Source of the DNA: CBDUMN01 sp965368335
GTDB taxonomy: Bacteria > Pseudomonadota > Alphaproteobacteria > Rhodospirillales > JAPHRK01
Reading direction: 5' to 3'
Length of the DNA: 22,342 nucleotides
Assembly: GCA_965368335.1 (NCBI GenBank)
Contig: CBDUMN010000056.1
Span: forward strand, 1-22,342
Under the pieces are notes generated by a model. It was not told the origin of the DNA and made no database searches. It saw nothing but the letters and a program-made list of their open reading frames with translations. Both the position numbers and the translations under genes were made by a program. This document shows, in pieces, positions 7,605 through 15,976 of this stretch. How positions within the stretch are numbered: the stretch's first letter is position 1; each line of letters starts with the position of its first letter.

Positions 7605-10316
7605 ATGGACTGTGACACGAGGGATAGAGCGTATTTCGATGCGCTGATGAAAGACGCCCGGGATGGTATCCTGGTGTTTGACGTGGTACGCGATGCGGAC
7701 CGGTCCGTCACCTCTTTTGTCTGCAAAACCGCGAGCCTTTCCTGCGAGTCCATGGTCGGTTCGGGACTGTCTGACCTCAAGGGAAAAAAACTCGATGAGA
7801 TTTTTCCCGACGAACTGGCTGCAAGACTGTTTGAAGACCTCAAAGAAGTCGCTGATCGGGGAGAGGTTTTCGATGATTTCGAGCGCCAGGAGACGGGTGA
7901 CGGCGAGCGCTGGCTTCATGTTATGGCGCGCCCGCTTGATGAAGAAACCGTTCTGCTGATCCTGGTTGATGCCAGTGCTTCGCGGCAGTTCAATCTCCGT
8001 ATGAAAGAGTTTCGCCAGGAACTGGATGATATCAAGGCATCCAACAAGCGCGTGTTTTCCACCCTTTCTTATGAAATGCGGACGCCGCTCAACACGGTGA
8101 TCGGCTTTGCCGACATGATTGTCGGTGAGATGTTCGGTCCGCTCGAAATTCAGCAATATAAGGATTATGTAACCGATATCGCCCGCTCGGGCCGCCAAAT
8201 GCTCAAGACCGTCGATAACCTGCTTGAGCAGGAAATGGTCAAAGACTTGGTCAAAGAAGGAAAAGAGTATCGTTCCATCATCGAGCTGGCGCCGGATATG
8301 ATGAGCCTTTGCCGCGATGGAGTGATCGAAATGATCAACCCGGCGGGGGCGAGTATGCTGGGTGTTTGGCCGGTGGAAAAACTGGAAGGACGGAATTTAA
8401 GCGATTTTGTCCATGCCGATTATCGTGAGCTGTTAGAAACCGGACTCGACGCCATTGCCGAAGAAGGGCACCGGGTTCCCTGCAAGCTTCTCAATGCTAA
8501 AGGTGAGGCGATCGATACGGAGCTTTCGGCCATTCCCTATCAGATTCCCGGTGAGCGCCAAGCCGTGATGCTGGTGGCGCGGGACGTTCGCGACATCAAG
8601 AAAGCCAACGAGGAAATCGTTGCCCGCGAACTGCGCCTGCGACAAATCATGGATACGGTCGCCGATGCGATTATTTCATGCGATCACAATGGAACGATTG
8701 AATCGTTCAATACGGCGGCGGAAGGGATTTTCGGTTACAAGGCCGATGAGGTTGTTGGAAAGTCCATAAGTCTCCTGATGCCGGAGCGGGTCGATCAAAA
8801 TCCGGTGGCCGTCCTTGACCGGGCTGTAGAACAAACTAAAAAATGGGGCGGCCTGACCGATGAGGACAGCCGGGCGCAGCGGAAGGACGGCACCGTTTTC
8901 CCATCGGATATATCGGTTAGCATCCTCGAAACGGGACTACAGCGAATCTATATTGCCGTTGTGCGCGATGTCACCCAGCGCAAACGCGCCGAGGAGCGGC
9001 TGCAGTTCCTTGCCACCCGCGACCCCTTAACGGGCCTGCCCAACCGGGCTTTGTTCCAGGTGCGGCTTGAGCAGGCGATTACCAAAGCAAACAGAAATAA
9101 AAAGCATGTGGCGATCCTGTTCGTCGATTTGGACCAGTTCAAACGGGTCAACGACGCCATGGGCCATGCCGTGGGCGATAGGGTGTTGCAGGCGGCCGGT
9201 GAGAGAATGGTCAATTGCGTTCGATCAGGCGATACGGTGGCCCGTCTAAGCGCCGACGAATTTACGATTATCTTGGATGATCTGGACGATACCAGCCTAG
9301 TGCCCAAAACTGGCGACAAGATATTGAGGGCATTGTCCAACCCGTTTGAGGTCGATGGAAAGCAGATTTTCACCTCCGGGACCATCGGTGCGATCATCTA
9401 TCCGCAGGATGCGGACAATATCGAGGATCTGTTCAAGAATGCCGATATGGCGCACGCCTATGCCAAAAAGATCGGCCGCAATACCCTACAGCAATATTCT
9501 GAGCATTTAAGCGCTTCGGCCATTCGCCGGATGCAGGTGGAGACCGAGTTGCGCACGGCCATCGACAAGGGGGAGTTGGAGCTCTTTTTCCAGCCGCAGG
9601 TGGATTTGAGCACCCATAAGGTGATCGGATGCGAGGCGCTGTTGAGATGGAATAACAGCGTCTTAGGGCCTATCGGTCCCGACGAATTCATCCCGGTGGC
9701 CGAGGAAACCGGGATGATCGTTCCTATTGGTGAATGGGTGCTGCGCGACGCCTGCCGTCGGTCCATGGAATGGCAAAAAGGCGGACTGCCGGAAATCAGA
9801 GTGGCGGTCAATATGTCGGCCCGGCAGTTTAAGCATCAAGGTCTGGCCGATACGGTTGCCGGTATTTTGGCCGATACCGGCCTGCCGGCCCGGTTCCTTG
9901 AATTGGAACTGACGGAAAGCATTTTGGTTGAAGACCCGACCAGCGCCACGAAAATTTTGACCGAATTGAAAGAGCTTGGCCTTGAAGTTTCCATCGACGA
10001 TTTCGGTACCGGCTATTCGTCGCTCAGTTACCTGCGCCAGTTCCCTATCGACTCTTTGAAAGTCGATAGGTCTTTCGTTCTCGATATTCCCGAAGATTCA
10101 AACGCCATGGCGATTACCCGCGCCATTGTCGGCCTGGCGAAAAGTCTCGGCCTCAAGACGGTCGCCGAGGGTTTGGAGGACAGCCAGCAGGTTATGTTCC
10201 TCAATGCGCTCGATTGCGAGATCGGTCAGGGATATTACTTCAGCAAGCCCATTGCCGCCGACGAGTTCAGCAAGTTGCTGGTGGAAAAGGGCGGCAGGCT
10301 CAGGCCTGAACACTAG
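7605..10316 (+). CDS. HisKA-like/PAS/PAS/degenerate GGDEF/EAL signalling protein, probable c-di-GMP phosphodiesterase
   Basis: This is a soluble 903-residue protein with no membrane segment. A PAS-like fold occupies about residues 8-125. Residues 140-210 look like a HisKA dimerisation helix (FSTLSYEMRTPLNTVIGFAD), but Tyr156 replaces the phospho-His and no ATPase domain follows. Two PAS domains lie at about 222-332 and 343-460. The GGDEF domain (465-630) reads SADEF at 549-553, so cyclase activity is doubtful, yet the I-site RSGD (540-543) is kept. The EAL domain (640-895) keeps EALLRW (677-682), ELTES (769-773), IDDFGTGYSSL (797-807), Lys819, AEGLE and GQGYYFSKP, so c-di-GMP hydrolysis is likely. 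AAGGA precedes the ATG. It appears monocistronic. Confidence 0.9.
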   Translation: MDCDTRDRAYFDALMKDARDGILVFDVVRDADRSVTSFVCKTASLSCESMVGSGLSDLKGKKLDEIFPDELAARLFEDLKEVADRGEVFDDFERQETGDGERWLHVMARPLDEETVLLILVDASASRQFNLRMKEFRQELDDIKASNKRVFSTLSYEMRTPLNTVIGFADMIVGEMFGPLEIQQYKDYVTDIARSGRQMLKTVDNLLEQEMVKDLVKEGKEYRSIIELAPDMMSLCRDGVIEMINPAGASMLGVWPVEKLEGRNLSDFVHADYRELLETGLDAIAEEGHRVPCKLLNAKGEAIDTELSAIPYQIPGERQAVMLVARDVRDIKKANEEIVARELRLRQIMDTVADAIISCDHNGTIESFNTAAEGIFGYKADEVVGKSISLLMPERVDQNPVAVLDRAVEQTKKWGGLTDEDSRAQRKDGTVFPSDISVSILETGLQRIYIAVVRDVTQRKRAEERLQFLATRDPLTGLPNRALFQVRLEQAITKANRNKKHVAILFVDLDQFKRVNDAMGHAVGDRVLQAAGERMVNCVRSGDTVARLSADEFTIILDDLDDTSLVPKTGDKILRALSNPFEVDGKQIFTSGTIGAIIYPQDADNIEDLFKNADMAHAYAKKIGRNTLQQYSEHLSASAIRRMQVETELRTAIDKGELELFFQPQVDLSTHKVIGCEALLRWNNSVLGPIGPDEFIPVAEETGMIVPIGEWVLRDACRRSMEWQKGGLPEIRVAVNMSARQFKHQGLADTVAGILADTGLPARFLELELTESILVEDPTSATKILTELKELGLEVSIDDFGTGYSSLSYLRQFPIDSLKVDRSFVLDIPEDSNAMAITRAIVGLAKSLGLKTVAEGLEDSQQVMFLNALDCEIGQGYYFSKPIAADEFSKLLVEKGGRLRPEH

Positions 10317-10376
10317 AGTGTGATCGGATTAGGTTTACGCATTTTGGCGTAACCCTAATTCGTGAATCACCCTCTA
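10314..10376. repeat. 63-bp imperfect palindrome overlapping the stop codon of the EAL gene
   Basis: The left arm begins at the TAG stop (10314) and the right arm ends at 10376. The paired blocks are TAGAG/CTCTA, GTGAT/ATCAC, ATTAGG/CCTAAT and TTACGC/GCGTAA. Single T/C mismatches and one internal loop (CGG opposite TCGTGA) interrupt them, and ATTTTG forms the apical loop. The arms are too regular for chance. There is no strong U-run, so it may act as a 3' stabiliser or a weak two-way terminator between convergent genes. It may also be one copy of a dispersed palindromic repeat. Confidence 0.7.
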
Positions 10377-10407
10377 ACCATTTGATTAAGGGTCGGATTG
10401 TTTTCGG

Positions 10408-10902
10408 TTAGTCTTCCAAAACCATATCGATTTCCTGCTGGAACATGGTTTTTTCACTGCCGTGGATGATGGCGCCCGCCATATCTTCGAGTTTTTGAAC
10501 CGCCCGGCTGGACTCGGTCATCAAGACCGTCAGCTTTTCCATTTCTCCGGCGTCGATTAGCGGCTGTCCCTTGCTCAGGGCGTTTTTGATCAGCAGGTTG
10601 ATCCGGTTGATGATTTCCTCGAAAGGCTGTTTGTACTTGTCGGGAACGTAGTCGTAAGCCTCAATCGCCAGTTCTTTGTCGGCGACGGTGCTGTTGGTGA
10701 AGTGTTCTTTGTAGGACTTGGGCTCCCAGGCGACCGCCTCTTCGAACATTTCCGGCATCATAGGCACCATTTCGAGGATCATGATGATTTCGTTGAAATG
10801 GTTGAGGTAGTCCGTTGCCAGCAGGGTTTGCTCGTTGACGTTTGTCCCCTTCGCCTGCTCTTTGTATTCCAGATACTTGGGGTCGTCGGTGGTCACGGGC
10901 AT
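10408..10902 (-). CDS. conserved hypothetical protein, all-helical
   Basis: The 164-residue product is not recognised. It looks all-alpha and cytoplasmic, with a Met-rich stretch (IIMILEMVPMMPEMFEEA, residues 39-56), an aromatic block (EAYDYVPDKYKQPFEE) and a C-terminal helix rich in Gln and Glu. There is no signal peptide, metal motif or DNA-binding motif that I can see. It converges with the EAL gene across the long palindrome and is divergent from cimA, with 237 bp between the two starts. It appears to stand alone. No function is assigned. Confidence 0.65.
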   Translation of the reverse strand: MPVTTDDPKYLEYKEQAKGTNVNEQTLLATDYLNHFNEIIMILEMVPMMPEMFEEAVAWEPKSYKEHFTNSTVADKELAIEAYDYVPDKYKQPFEEIINRINLLIKNALSKGQPLIDAGEMEKLTVLMTESSRAVQKLEDMAGAIIHGSEKTMFQQEIDMVLED

Positions 10903-11040
10903 GCCAAAAGAGCCTTATTATCGAAATGTTTTTAGTGCCAAAGGTTTAGCGCTGAAATCTTAGCATTTCAAACGCAGAAGGAACCAGCAACAATTCACAG
11001 AGTTTTTTGTATTATGGCAGGACCTTAACGCTAAGCATGC

Positions 11041-11068
11041 GGAAAGTGCTAAAAAGGCAAGCATTTCC
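11041..11068 (+). promoter_or_regulatory. small hairpin in the cimA leader region
   Basis: GGAAAGTGCT (11041-11050) pairs with AGCATTTCC (11060-11068) with one bulged base and a loop of nine, about 70 bases before the cimA ATG. No U-run follows. It could be part of a 5' leader. I see no short leader peptide rich in branched-chain codons that would support classical attenuation. The rest of the 237-bp gap shows nothing else I can name. Confidence 0.25.
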
Positions 11069-11139
11069 TTGAGCCGGGCGGCCAAATTGGGCATTCTCTG
11101 CGCTCTTTTAAGAACCTTTTTGAATTGTAGGCATTAGCC

Positions 11140-12768
11140 ATGAGCGACGACAAACGAGTTTATCTTTACGACAGTACGCTGCGCGACGGTGCGCAGACGC
11201 AGGGTGTTAACTTCAGCGTGGCGGATAAAACCTCCATTGCCATCGAACTCGACCGCTTGGGTATTGACTACATTGAGGGCGGCTGGCCGGGCGCCAATCC
11301 GACCGACAACTCATTTTTCGACAATCCGCCGAAGTTTCACCGCGCCAAGTTGACCGCATTCGGCATGACCCGGCGGGCGGGGCGTAGCGTCTCCAACGAT
11401 CCGGGGGTGACCGTCCTTTATCAAAACAAAGCCGATATCGTGACCATGGTCGGTAAGTCCTGGGACTTTCAGGTCGAGGTGGCGCTCGGGATCGAGCTTG
11501 ATGAGAACGTCAAGATGATTGCCGAGAGCATCGATTACGTGAAGGGCAAGGTTGGCGAGGTGATGTACGACGCCGAGCATTTTTTCGACGGCTATAAGTC
11601 GAACCCCGAATATGCCCTAGAGTGCGTCAAGGCGGCCTATGAGGCGGGCGCGCGCTGGTGCGTACTTTGCGATACCAATGGCGGTACGCTGCCCCACGAG
11701 GTGGAGGCCATTGTCAATGAGGTCGTTAAGCATGTGCCGGGCAGCCATCTCGGGATCCATTGCCATGACGATACGGGCAATGCGGTGGCCAACTCTCTGG
11801 CTGCGGTGCGGGCCGGTGTTCGTCAGGTGCAGGGAACGCTGAACGGTTTGGGTGAGCGGTGCGGCAACGCCAACCTGATCTCGATCATTCCGTCACTGAT
11901 GCTCAAGATGGGCTATGAGACGGGGATCAGCCATAACGATCTGACCCAACTGACCCATGTTTCGCGGGTGCTTGATGAACGGCTGAATCGTTCACCCAAC
12001 AGGGGGGCGGCCTATGTGGGCGAGTCGGCCTTTGCCCATAAAGGCGGGCTGCATGTTTCGGCCGTCGAGAAAGACCCGAAATGTTATGAGCACATTGTGC
12101 CGGAACTGGTGGGGAACCACCGGACCATCGTGGTTTCCGATCAGGCCGGGCGTTCCAATATCCTGGCCCGGTTCCGTGAAATCGGCATCGAGATCGACGG
12201 ACTGGACAGCGAAAAGCTGGGCCCCAAGGTCAACCGTCTGGTCGAATTGGTCAAGGAGCGAGAGCACGACGGATACGCCTATGACGGAGCCGAGGCCAGC
12301 TTCGAGTTGCTGGCGCGTCGGGTTCTCGAAGAGGTGCCCGAATACTTCAAGCTTTCATCTTTCCGGGTTATCGACGAACGCCGCTGGAACGCCAAGGGCG
12401 ATCTGATCACCCTTTCGGAAGCAACGGTCAAGCTGTCGGTGGGCGATGAAGAATACATGACCGTGGCCGAAGGGAACGGCCCGGTCAATGCGCTCGATAC
12501 GGCATTGCGCAAGGTGCTCACTCCGGTCTATCCCGAGCTCGAACAGCTTCATCTGGTCGACTATAAGGTACGTATCCTGACGCCCAATGAAGGAACAGGT
12601 GCGTTGACCCGGGTGATGATTGAAACCGACGACGGGCACGGTCACCGCTGGAGCACGGTTGGCCTATCAACCAACGTGATCGATGCGTCTTATGAGGCCC
12701 TGCGCGATAGCTTGACCTACAAGCTTTACCGCAATGAGCTGGCCCGCAACGAGATCGACGCCGGTTAG
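11140..12768 (+). CDS. cimA: (R)-citramalate synthase
   Basis: The enzyme condenses pyruvate with acetyl-CoA to citramalate, the first step of the threonine-independent route to isoleucine. The 542-residue length fits the CimA form. The catalytic TIM barrel opens with YLYDSTLRDGAQTQGV (9-23, Arg15 and Asp16 at the active site) and includes IEGGWPGANPTD. The metal ligands are HCHDDTGNA (207-215), and NGLGERCGNANL (235-246) follows. The C-terminal region (about 400-540) is the LeuA-type dimerisation and regulatory domain, so isoleucine feedback is expected. A weak TAGG lies at 11128-11131. trmJ follows after 17 bp. Homocitrate or isopropylmalate synthase is less likely given the GGWPGANP motif. 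Confidence 0.9.
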   Translation: MSDDKRVYLYDSTLRDGAQTQGVNFSVADKTSIAIELDRLGIDYIEGGWPGANPTDNSFFDNPPKFHRAKLTAFGMTRRAGRSVSNDPGVTVLYQNKADIVTMVGKSWDFQVEVALGIELDENVKMIAESIDYVKGKVGEVMYDAEHFFDGYKSNPEYALECVKAAYEAGARWCVLCDTNGGTLPHEVEAIVNEVVKHVPGSHLGIHCHDDTGNAVANSLAAVRAGVRQVQGTLNGLGERCGNANLISIIPSLMLKMGYETGISHNDLTQLTHVSRVLDERLNRSPNRGAAYVGESAFAHKGGLHVSAVEKDPKCYEHIVPELVGNHRTIVVSDQAGRSNILARFREIGIEIDGLDSEKLGPKVNRLVELVKEREHDGYAYDGAEASFELLARRVLEEVPEYFKLSSFRVIDERRWNAKGDLITLSEATVKLSVGDEEYMTVAEGNGPVNALDTALRKVLTPVYPELEQLHLVDYKVRILTPNEGTGALTRVMIETDDGHGHRWSTVGLSTNVIDASYEALRDSLTYKLYRNELARNEIDAG

Positions 12769-12785
12769 GGGGCGGAGGTCTTAAA

Positions 12786-13583
12786 ATGTCGGGCGACGAC
12801 CGTTTGCCGAAATCCGCCGCTGCTGATTATTGTGGCGGCGGTCCGGCGATCATTCTCGTAAAACCCCAGTTGGGCGAGAACATCGGCATGGTGTCCCGCG
12901 CCATGCTCAATTGCGGCCTGACTGATCTACGATTGGTCAATCCACGCGATGGATGGTCTTTCGAAAAGGCCGAGAAAGCGGCTGCCGGTTCGGGCTTGGT
13001 GTTGAATAACCTTAAGGTTTTCGACAGCACCGAGGAAGCCATTGCCGATCTCAATCACGTCTTCGCCACAACGGCGCGGGGCCGCGATATGAACAAGCCG
13101 GTGGTTACCCCGAGGAAAGCCGCCGACATGATGGCGGGATATGCGGCCAACGACAGCCGTACAGGCATTCTGTTCGGGCGGGAGTCGGTGGGCCTGCATA
13201 ACGACGATATCGTGCTGGCCGACACCACTGTCATGGCGCCGCTCAACCCCGCTTACCTGTCGCTCAATCTGGCGCAGGCGGTTTTGCTCATGGGCTATGA
13301 ATGGTACCAGACCCAGGTGGATGCGCCCGATGAGCGCATGGGGGTGCGCGGCGATACCCGTCAAGCGACCAAGCAGGAACTGGTTGGCTTCTTCGAGCAT
13401 TTCGACGATTGCCTGACCACAACCGGTTTTTATTTCCCGCCTGAAAAAGTGCCGACCATGAAGCAGAACCTGCGCAATATGTTTCAGCGCGCTCAAATGA
13501 CCGAGCAGGAGGTCAAGACATTCCGCGGTATTTTGGCGAGCTTCATGAAGTTCCGCCGTCAAGCCAAGGATAAGCCGCAGTAG
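12786..13583 (+). CDS. trmJ: SPOUT-family tRNA/rRNA 2'-O-methyltransferase, TrmJ-like
   Basis: The 265-residue product belongs to the TrmH/SpoU SPOUT superfamily, and the TrmJ group methylates the 2'-OH of position 32 in tRNAs. Motif 1 is seen in LVKPQLGENIGMVSRAMLNC (24-43, with the catalytic-type Asn/Arg). Motif 2 is ILFGRESVGLHNDDI (128-142), and motif 3, which forms the SAM knot, is PLNPAYLSLNLAQAVLLMGY (152-171). A GGAGG at 12773-12777 gives a strong start. It sits between cimA (17 bp) and a methyltransferase gene (8 bp), consistent with one transcript. The exact RNA target is inferred from family only. Confidence 0.85.
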   Translation: MSGDDRLPKSAAADYCGGGPAIILVKPQLGENIGMVSRAMLNCGLTDLRLVNPRDGWSFEKAEKAAAGSGLVLNNLKVFDSTEEAIADLNHVFATTARGRDMNKPVVTPRKAADMMAGYAANDSRTGILFGRESVGLHNDDIVLADTTVMAPLNPAYLSLNLAQAVLLMGYEWYQTQVDAPDERMGVRGDTRQATKQELVGFFEHFDDCLTTTGFYFPPEKVPTMKQNLRNMFQRAQMTEQEVKTFRGILASFMKFRRQAKDKPQ

Positions 13584-13591
13584 GGTTGCTC

Positions 13592-14212
13592 ATGACGGCG
13601 AAAAAGAAGACATACGCCAGGGTCGCCCGGCTATACGATCTTCTCGACCTGCCGTTTGAATATCGCCGTTACCGTCCGTTGCGCCGCGCATTATGGCAGG
13701 GGGCGAAAGGCAGACTTTTGGATGCCGGGGTCGGCACCGGTCGCAATATCGATTTTTACCCGCAAGATAGTGAGGTCATCGGCATTGATCTGAGTCCGGC
13801 CATGCTGGCCCGTGCCCGGGTTCGTTATGCGCGCAAAGGCGCGGCTTCTCCCGTGACGCTCATGGAAATGAACGTCATGGAGACCGATTTCCCCGATCAA
13901 CATTTCGATATGGTGATTTCTTCGTTTCTTTTTTGTGTTCTTGATGATCGACACCAACTTCCGGCCCTTAAAGAACTGGCCCGCATTACCAAAAGGAATG
14001 GAGAAATCCGTATCCTCGAATACGCCTATTCGAAACGTTCGTTCAAACGTTTCGTTATGCGACTTTGGGCCCCATGGGTGCGGATGATGTATGGCGCATC
14101 GTTTGATAGAAAGACTGAACAATACGTTAAAGCCGCGGGACTTCAACTGGTCGAAGAACGCTTCCTGTTCGACGATATTATCAAGATGTTGGTGCTCAAG
14201 CATCCCGGCTGA
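13592..14212 (+). CDS. class I SAM-dependent methyltransferase
   Basis: The 206-residue cytoplasmic or peripheral protein has a Rossmann methyltransferase core. Motif I is LLDAGVGTGRNIDFY (about 39-53), the acidic loop is EVIGIDLSPAMLARAR, and the post-I region has DFPDQHFDMVISSF. Similar proteins are annotated as UbiE-like or phospholipid N-methyltransferases, so a lipid or quinone substrate is possible but not shown. The N-terminal YARVARLYDLLDLPFE resembles the UbiE/PmtA lead-in. ATG 13592 follows TAGGG; a TTG six bases upstream is also in frame. It is the last gene of the cimA-trmJ run, which ends at the terminator at 14254-14295. Confidence 0.75.
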   Translation: MTAKKKTYARVARLYDLLDLPFEYRRYRPLRRALWQGAKGRLLDAGVGTGRNIDFYPQDSEVIGIDLSPAMLARARVRYARKGAASPVTLMEMNVMETDFPDQHFDMVISSFLFCVLDDRHQLPALKELARITKRNGEIRILEYAYSKRSFKRFVMRLWAPWVRMMYGASFDRKTEQYVKAAGLQLVEERFLFDDIIKMLVLKHPG

Positions 14213-14253
14213 AAACCCAGGCTATCCATATGAAAATGGCTCAGTATGGAGGG

Positions 14254-14295
14254 AGAACAATCGGGTTCGACAGGGTTTGCCCTAATTGTTCTTTT
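14254..14295 (+). terminator. intrinsic terminator after the cimA-trmJ-methyltransferase run
   Basis: AGAACAAT (14254-14261) pairs perfectly with ATTGTTCT (14285-14292), with an extra GGG/CCC pairing and a nested AGGG/CCCT inside. It is followed by TTTT (14292-14295). It lies 41 bases after the methyltransferase stop and before the HPP gene. This also argues against a TTG at 14286 being the start of the next gene. Confidence 0.7.
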
Positions 14296-14366
14296 GGAAA
14301 GGGCAGGCTAAACAACAGTATAACAATATATTAGATACATCGAATATTGAGGGGTTGTTCCACAAG

Positions 14367-14936
14367 ATGCCGCGCCGTTTTTTTCATCGTCATCAGCCGC
14401 ACCTGGATATGTGGTCTTGGATCAAGATCGGAGTTGGTGGTGCTTTAGGTATCGGTGTTGTGGCTCTCTTGAGTGATTTGAGCACGTCACCGCTGTTGAT
14501 TGCGCCGTTTGGCGCTACGGCGGTTCTGGTTTTCGGGTTGCCCGATAGCCCGCTGGCCCAACCGGCCAACGTTATTGGCGGACATCTGCTGGCTTCGGCC
14601 ATCGCGATTGCCTTGCGGGACGTTTTGCCGCCCGAGTGGTGGGCGATTGGCTTGGCGGTTGGGCTGGCGATGCTGGCAATGGCGGTTCTTCGCCTGACCC
14701 ATCCACCGGCCGGAGCCGACCCCATCGTTATTTTCTTGGGCGATCCGACCTGGAGTTTTCTGCTGACGCCGATACTGGCGGGTACCGTCTTGCTGGTGGC
14801 GTTGGCCACATTGCTACACCGGCTTCCGCCGCGGGAAGAATATCCCTTGCGTCCTGAGCCCACATCCGACTCATTGCCAGAATTGCAGCCGGGGCTGGTT
14901 CTAAATCCGCTCAGAAAGCCAGATCGCGAGTTTTGA
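14367..14936 (+). CDS. HPP-family integral membrane protein
   Basis: The 189-residue inner-membrane protein has about four hydrophobic segments (near residues 18-37, 42-60, 70-85 and 92-110) and another at 130-150. The family signature THPPAGADP is at 111-119. HPP proteins have been linked to nitrite transport in some plastids and cyanobacteria, but in alphaproteobacteria the substrate is unknown. ATG 14367 is preferred over an upstream TTG (14286), which lies within the terminator; GAGGGG stands at 14348-14353. An A/T-rich stretch (about 14318-14345) probably contains its own promoter. The last 36 bases overlap the end of coq7 on the other strand. Confidence 0.8.
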   Translation: MPRRFFHRHQPHLDMWSWIKIGVGGALGIGVVALLSDLSTSPLLIAPFGATAVLVFGLPDSPLAQPANVIGGHLLASAIAIALRDVLPPEWWAIGLAVGLAMLAMAVLRLTHPPAGADPIVIFLGDPTWSFLLTPILAGTVLLVALATLLHRLPPREEYPLRPEPTSDSLPELQPGLVLNPLRKPDREF

Positions 14937-15458
14937 TCCGTTTTTGATGAAGGTGGTCAGCGGCTTGTAGCCTACCGTTTCTTCCGCTCCGTGTTCGAGC
15001 CCGATATTTCGGTGCTCCACTTCTTCCTGACGGAATTTTTCGAAAGTTTCGGCCAGTTCGGGCTCTTCGTCCCCCAAAGCCTCCACCTGATCGGCGTAAT
15101 GTTCGTCGATGACTTCTTCGACGGCGACCGTGCAGGCCATGGCCGCCTTCTCGCCCATCAGGGCCGTGCCTGCGCCAAGCGCCCAACCGGCCAGGTGCCA
15201 AAGCGGCAGGAGGGCCGTGGGGCGCGTTCCGCGCTTGGCGATGAGGTTTTCGAACGTCTGAAGATGGACCTCTTCCTGCTCCAGCATGTGTTTGAGCAGG
15301 GGGGCGTTCTTTTTATCTTTGCCAAAAACCGCCTTCTGGCCGGTATAGATCCGCACCGCCCCATATTCACCCGCATGATCGACCCGCAGCATCCGCTCGA
15401 CCCGATCTTCGGGGCGCGGGTCTCCGGGGAGATAGCGAGGCGCTTGGGTGGCGGTCAC
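14901..15458 (-). CDS. coq7: demethoxyubiquinone hydroxylase Coq7
   Basis: This 185-residue, membrane-associated di-iron monooxygenase adds the C6 hydroxyl in ubiquinone synthesis. Iron ligands visible are Glu31 (DHAGEYGA), the ExxH pair Glu62/His65 (EQEEVHLQ), Glu114 (VAVEEVIDEHY) and Glu146/His149 (EEVEHRN). Length and ligand spacing match bacterial Coq7. Its start overlaps the dsbB stop by four bases, so translation is probably coupled. It is the last gene of the yqaA-dsbB-coq7 set. The C-terminal codons overlap the convergent HPP gene. Confidence 0.95.
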   Translation of the reverse strand: MTATQAPRYLPGDPRPEDRVERMLRVDHAGEYGAVRIYTGQKAVFGKDKKNAPLLKHMLEQEEVHLQTFENLIAKRGTRPTALLPLWHLAGWALGAGTALMGEKAAMACTVAVEEVIDEHYADQVEALGDEEPELAETFEKFRQEEVEHRNIGLEHGAEETVGYKPLTTFIKNGSKLAIWLSERI

Positions 15459-15970
15459 GATTTGCGTTCCTCCAGGATCATCTTAGCGCCGCCGAAACTG
15501 AAGAGAGCGGCGAGCAAGCCGATCAATACATTGTAGACGGTTATGGAGAGGCCGAAAACCGTCCAGGTGATGTCATCGCAGGCCTTGGGCGCGGTGGCCA
15601 TCAGTTGGGCCTTTAACTCTTCGACGCTCAAGCCGGTGCCGATGTCGCCGGTGCAGGCGGTGAAGGCTTCCCACCAATGCTGTTCGACCCCCACATGATG
15701 AAAGGCCAGTCCCGCCTCGACGATGAAGGCCAGTCCGCATAGTAAAACGGGAATCACCATGCTTGGCGAGCCCTTCATCTGAAGGGCGCCCATGGCGAAC
15801 AGGCCGGCCACCGCATAAGGGGCCCGTTGCCAGAGGCAAAGCTCGCAAGGCTCAAGGCCAAAAGCGTACTGAGCCGTATAGGCGGTGCCGAGTGCGCCGA
15901 TGCAAAGAACGAGAATGGCCGCAGGGACGAAAGTGCGCCAGGAAGAAAAAAGCGGAGGTTGCATCACCAT
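15455..15970 (-). CDS. dsbB: disulfide bond formation protein, DsbB family
   Basis: The four-helix inner-membrane oxidase passes electrons from periplasmic DsbA-type thiols to quinone. The product has 171 residues. The first periplasmic CxxC is Cys42/Cys45 in EPCELCLWQR, which also contains the quinone-site Arg49. The second pair is Cys106 (FTACTGD) and Cys131 (PKACDD). Membrane segments are near 14-33, 49-64, 71-92 and 135-160. A GGGGTAG lies upstream of ATG 15970; a second Met two codons in is also possible. It lies 6 bp after yqaA and overlaps coq7 by 4 bp, placing a quinone-using and a quinone-making enzyme together. Confidence 0.92.
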   Translation of the reverse strand: MVMQPPLFSSWRTFVPAAILVLCIGALGTAYTAQYAFGLEPCELCLWQRAPYAVAGLFAMGALQMKGSPSMVIPVLLCGLAFIVEAGLAFHHVGVEQHWWEAFTACTGDIGTGLSVEELKAQLMATAPKACDDITWTVFGLSITVYNVLIGLLAALFSFGGAKMILEERKS

Positions 15971-15976
15971 TTATGA

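Noticed and set aside
14286..14366. TTG start for the HPP protein
   Set aside because: It lies inside an intrinsic terminator hairpin and adds 27 residues not typical of the family.
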